Of a stretch of 9,430 nt of DNA, positions 6,777 through 9,430 are shown one piece after another (within the stretch, counting starts at the first letter, position 1; the number at the start of each line of letters is the position of its first letter). A program made the position numbers and the translations under genes. Where the stretch lies: the NCBI GenBank assembly GCA_015064425.1, contig SVSF01000069.1, forward strand, positions 1 through 9,430. Reading direction: 5' to 3'. The DNA comes from Oscillospiraceae bacterium (lineage in GTDB: Bacteria > Bacillota_A > Clostridia > Oscillospirales > CAG-272). The notes beneath the pieces are model-generated. The model was not told the DNA's origin. It did not search any database and was given only the letters and a program-made list of their open reading frames with translations.

Positions 6777-7686
6777 TGTGTGCACCTCCGATTATATCGT
6801 TTAAATTTTCTATTCCGTATTTTTTCATTGCTGAAGGGAGTTCATTTATAATATTTAAGCAGGCAAATGGATCAACGAGATTTGCTGCTCCCACTTCAAC
6901 TGCGCTTGCTCCTGCAAGCATCATTTCAATAACGTCCTCTGCAGTAGACACACCGCCCATTCCTACTATGGGTATCTTAACCGCATCATATACCTGATAA
7001 ACCATTCTTACAGCTACGGGTTTTATTGCAGGGCCTGAAAAACCGCCCATTTTATTTGCTATAACAGGACGCTTTTTATTGAGATCTATTCTCATACCCA
7101 AAAGTGTATTTATAAGACTTATTCCGTCTGCTCCCGCATCTTCACACGCTTTGGCGATGGATACGATGTCGCTTACATTGGGAGAAAGTTTTATAATAAT
7201 TGGCTTATCGGTCACCTTTTTTACAGCCTTGGTAACTTCAGCTGCCGCGGAAGGTGACGTGCCAAAGCTCATTCCTCCGCCGTGAACGTTCGGACATGAT
7301 ATGTTTACCTCGAACCAACCTATCTGTTCTTCCCCTCTTAATCTTTCAACTGTATAGGCATACTCCTCAACGGAAAAACCGCTTACGTTTGCCATAACCG
7401 GCTTATTAAATACTTTTTTTAATTTAGGAAGCTCTTCTGAAATTACTTTTTCAACACCGGGATTCTGCAGACCGACAGAATTTATCATTCCGGCTTCGCA
7501 TTCCGCTATTCTCGGCGTTGGATTTCCGAATCTTGCATCCTTTGTAGTTCCTTTGAAGGAAAAGCTTCCAAGCTTATTTATATCATATAGCTCGGCAAAT
7601 TCATATCCAAATCCAAAGGTACCGCTGGCAGGGATAATGGGATTATCAAGTTCTATACCGCAAAGCTTTACGCTTAAATTTCCCAT
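6769..7686 (-). CDS. pyrD: Dihydroorotate dehydrogenase, class 1B catalytic subunit
   Basis: This 305-residue FMN protein oxidises dihydroorotate to orotate. Class 1B is supported by the catalytic cysteine Cys131 in NISCPN (128-133) and by the pyrK gene directly upstream. Other landmarks are ASGTFGFG (20-27), Lys45 in the KGTT segment, INSVGLQNPG (68-77), Lys166 in IIKLSPN and the FMN-phosphate loop VGMGGV (241-246). AAGGAGGA (7693-7700) is 6 nt before the ATG at 7686. An ATG at 7770 would add 28 residues that read through the pyrK coding region and was rejected. The gene overlaps pyrK by 13 bp and pyrF by 8 bp. It works as a heterotetramer with PyrK and delivers electrons to NAD+. Confidence 0.96.
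   Translation of the reverse strand: MGNLSVKLCGIELDNPIIPASGTFGFGYEFAELYDINKLGSFSFKGTTKDARFGNPTPRIAECEAGMINSVGLQNPGVEKVISEELPKLKKVFNKPVMANVSGFSVEEYAYTVERLRGEEQIGWFEVNISCPNVHGGGMSFGTSPSAAAEVTKAVKKVTDKPIIIKLSPNVSDIVSIAKACEDAGADGISLINTLLGMRIDLNKKRPVIANKMGGFSGPAIKPVAVRMVYQVYDAVKIPIVGMGGVSTAEDVIEMMLAGASAVEVGAANLVDPFACLNIINELPSAMKKYGIENLNDIIGGAHNG
6785..6789 (-). promoter_or_regulatory. Ribosome binding site fixing the pyrF start
   Basis: GGAGG on the minus strand, within the last codons of pyrD, is 8 nt from the pyrF ATG at 6776. Its position next to the GTG at 6785 argues against that codon as the start. Confidence 0.75.
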
Positions 7687-8414
7687 AATATATCCTCCTT
7701 CCTCAGCACGGGACCGTCCTTGCATATTCTCTTGTATCCTGTGACTGTTTTGCAGGAACACCCCATACATGCTCCGAATCCACAGCCCATTCTTTCCTCA
7801 AAGCTGAATTGAGCATCGCTTTCAGAGGCTTTGTATATAGCCTTGAGCATTGGTTCCGGACCGCATGTATAAATATAGCTATAGCCTCCGAATTCCTTCA
7901 TGGCATCCGTTACAAAGCCTTTTACGCCGTAGCTTCCGTTAACCGTGGTTACCTTTACTTCCGCCCCAAGGTCCAAAAACTCTTTTTCATAAAAGATTTC
8001 GTTCTTATCGTTAAAACCCAGGATAACTGATGGCTGCTTTCCTTCTTCTATAAGCTTTTTTGCAAGCATATAAAGCGGAGGTACACCAACCCCTCCTCCG
8101 ATAAGCAGAGGGGTCTTTCCTGATACAGATGTATCATATCCGTTTCCAAGTCCCGTGAGTACGTCAAGTTCCGTACCCGGGAGCATTACAGACATCTTCT
8201 CTGTACCTTTTCCGACAACTTTATAGATAAGCGTCAACTTACCGTTTTCGCAGTCACATACGGAAATTGGACGTCTTAAAAACGATCCTTCAAGTTTTAT
8301 ATTTACAAACTGTCCCGGAACGCTTATATCCGACGTGTCACCTTCCAGTATCATTTTAAAAACGTTTTTCGATAATTGAGTATTCTCTTTTATTGTAAAT
8401 AAACTCTGCTTCAT
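7674..8414 (-). CDS. pyrK: Dihydroorotate dehydrogenase electron-transfer subunit
   Basis: This 246-residue iron-sulfur flavoprotein carries electrons from the FMN of PyrD through a [2Fe-2S] cluster and FAD to NAD+. The ferredoxin-reductase fold shows the FAD motif RRPIS (47-51) and the NAD-binding glycine-rich loop GGGVGVPPL (106-114). TCGPEPML lies at 183-190. The C-terminal cluster domain has Cys211, Cys216, Cys219 and Cys231 as likely ligands, with an extra Cys221 between them. The ATG at 8414 has AAAGG (8423-8427) 8 nt upstream, overlapping the carB stop. It lies 11 bp after carB and overlaps pyrD by 13 bp, in keeping with equal synthesis of the two subunits. Confidence 0.95.
   Translation of the reverse strand: MKQSLFTIKENTQLSKNVFKMILEGDTSDISVPGQFVNIKLEGSFLRRPISVCDCENGKLTLIYKVVGKGTEKMSVMLPGTELDVLTGLGNGYDTSVSGKTPLLIGGGVGVPPLYMLAKKLIEEGKQPSVILGFNDKNEIFYEKEFLDLGAEVKVTTVNGSYGVKGFVTDAMKEFGGYSYIYTCGPEPMLKAIYKASESDAQFSFEERMGCGFGACMGCSCKTVTGYKRICKDGPVLRKEDILWEI
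7693..7700 (-). promoter_or_regulatory. Ribosome binding site fixing the pyrD start
   Basis: AAGGAGGA on the minus strand, inside the end of pyrK, is 6 nt from the pyrD ATG at 7686. It is the strongest such site in the operon and excludes the ATG at 7770. Confidence 0.85.
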
Positions 8415-8425
8415 TTTATCTGCCT

Positions 8426-9430
8426 TTAAGAATCAATAGTAGATATTGTGAGTGTAGTTTCTTCAAGTACGTCAAGCAACACCTTAACGGTATCGAGCGC
8501 AGTAAATATAGTTACGTTGTTATCTGTTGCGATGCGGCGTATCTGATATCCGTCGCTGAGCTGTCCTACCGCTCCAACATCTTTTGTGTTTATAACATAT
8601 GCAATATGCCCCTGACGAAGTGCTTCGGGGATCTCATCGCTTCCGTCGCCTATCTTTTTAAGCGCATGAGTACGTATTCCGTTATTCTTAAGGAATTTTG
8701 CAGTACCCTCCGTTGCCTGAATATTAAATCCAAGGTTATAGAATCTCCTGATAAGAGGAAGCGCCTCTTCTTTGTCCTTATCTGCAATGGTTGCAAATAC
8801 TGTTCCATAGTTTTGGAGGTGCATTCCCGATGCCTGAAGAGCTTTGTAAAGGGCTCTGTTAAGCTTGTCGTCATAACCTATAGCTTCGCCGGTAGATTTC
8901 ATTTCGGGAGAAAGATATGCATCAAGTCCTCTGATCTTGTTGAAGGAGAAAACAGGAACCTTAACGTATTTACGTTTCTTCTCCGTGGGATAAATGTCAA
9001 ATATGCCCTGCTCTTTAAGGCTCTTGCCCATAATTACCTCAGTTGCTATATCGGCAAGGCTGTAGCCGGTAGCCTTTGAAAGGAACGGAACTGTTCTTGA
9101 AGAACGGGGGTTGACCTCTATTATGAATACGTTTTCGTTATTATCAACTATGAACTGAATGTTATAAAGACCTACTATGCCAAGACCCAAGCCGAGTTTC
9201 TTTGCATATGTAAGAATTATTCCTTTTACCTTATCTGAGATACTGAAGGTAGGATAGACGCTGATCGAGTCACCGCTATGAACGCCTGTACGTTCTACAA
9301 GCTCCATTATACCGGGAACAAATACGTCACGTCCGTCACAAATAGCGTCAACTTCAACTTCTTTTCCTTCGATATATTTATCAACGAGTACGGGCTTGTC
9401 TTCGTCGATCTCAACGGCCGTCTTCAAATA
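8426..9430 (-). CDS. carB: Carbamoyl phosphate synthase large subunit, C-terminal part
   Basis: The frame is open at the right edge and ends at TAA 8426-8428, giving the last 334 residues of a protein normally about 1,070 long. The missing part is the N-terminal two thirds. The visible part is the end of the second ATP-grasp domain, which phosphorylates carbamate: VDAICDG (27-33), HSGDS (51-55), GLYNIQF (87-93), EVNPRSSRTVPF (105-116) and KATG (119-122). After a linker comes the C-terminal MGS-like regulatory domain (about 207-334, with ATEGTAKFL), where UMP or other effectors bind in related enzymes. The TTG at 9427 is an internal leucine codon, not a start. It is the first visible gene of the pyrimidine operon here. 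The small subunit gene carA is expected further upstream but is not seen. Confidence 0.96.
   Translation of the reverse strand, partial: YLKTAVEIDEDKPVLVDKYIEGKEVEVDAICDGRDVFVPGIMELVERTGVHSGDSISVYPTFSISDKVKGIILTYAKKLGLGLGIVGLYNIQFIVDNNENVFIIEVNPRSSRTVPFLSKATGYSLADIATEVIMGKSLKEQGIFDIYPTEKKRKYVKVPVFSFNKIRGLDAYLSPEMKSTGEAIGYDDKLNRALYKALQASGMHLQNYGTVFATIADKDKEEALPLIRRFYNLGFNIQATEGTAKFLKNNGIRTHALKKIGDGSDEIPEALRQGHIAYVINTKDVGAVGQLSDGYQIRRIATDNNVTIFTALDTVKVLLDVLEETTLTISTIDS

Larger units (their letters stand above)
4031..9430 (-). other. De novo pyrimidine biosynthesis operon (partial)
   Basis: Seven minus-strand genes run carB-pyrK-pyrD-pyrF-pyrE-pyrB-pyrI, ending at a hairpin terminator. Junctions are +11, -13, -8, +22, -4 and +1 bp, and no internal promoter or terminator is evident, so they should be one transcript. 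pyrC is absent and carA and the leader lie outside the window. Any PyrR-type attenuator would also be outside it. Confidence 0.9.

Noticed and set aside
7687..7770. N-terminal extension of pyrD to an ATG at 7770
   Set aside because: It would be translated from inside pyrK in another frame. The strong ribosome binding site at 7693-7700 serves the ATG at 7686, which gives the normal family length.
8606..9079. A 157-codon open frame on the plus strand
   Set aside because: It is antisense to carB, which is confidently identified in this stretch. The composition looks like a shadow frame.

Overview
The window looks like chromosomal DNA of a Gram-positive anaerobe of the Clostridia (Bacillota), perhaps a gut or rumen species. 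The reasons are moderately AT-rich DNA, strong AGGAGG-type ribosome binding sites, a solute-binding lipoprotein with a Gram-positive style linker, a class 1B dihydroorotate dehydrogenase (pyrD plus pyrK), and a separate pyrI with pyrB. The taxon is an inference from gene content, not from a marker gene.

Layout. Positions 1-342 (+) hold the C-terminal end of an unrecognised protein, closed by a strong 19-bp hairpin terminator. Positions 531-1991 (+) encode an extracellular solute-binding lipoprotein of the sugar-type ABC family, with no permease or ATPase gene next to it. It runs head-on into a thioredoxin reductase-like gene (2009-2938, -). The two share one bidirectional terminator, whose stem contains the reductase stop codon. 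Next on the minus strand is a stand-alone AAA/ABC-type ATPase of unknown role (3040-3936) with a well-formed promoter of its own.

The right half (4085 to the window edge) is a tightly packed de novo pyrimidine operon, transcribed right to left as carB(partial)-pyrK-pyrD-pyrF-pyrE-pyrB-pyrI. Junctions are between 22 bp apart and 13 bp overlapping. A hairpin terminator whose 5' arm is tandemly duplicated follows pyrI.

Together these genes make carbamoyl phosphate (carB), join it to aspartate (pyrB with its regulatory chain pyrI), oxidise dihydroorotate to orotate with NAD+ (pyrD/pyrK), add PRPP (pyrE) and decarboxylate OMP to UMP (pyrF). pyrC (dihydroorotase) and carA are not in the window. 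carA may lie upstream of carB, past the right edge.

Several long reading frames begin upstream of the likely start. I moved the starts of trxB, pyrB, pyrE, pyrF and pyrD to internal ATGs with well-placed ribosome binding sites. No intergenic stretch exceeds 300 bp. I see no tRNA, rRNA, CRISPR array, insertion sequence or clear defence island. Most of the window is ordinary housekeeping sequence. The points worth a second look are small: the terminator architectures, a dyad upstream of the reductase, and the uncharacterised ATPase.
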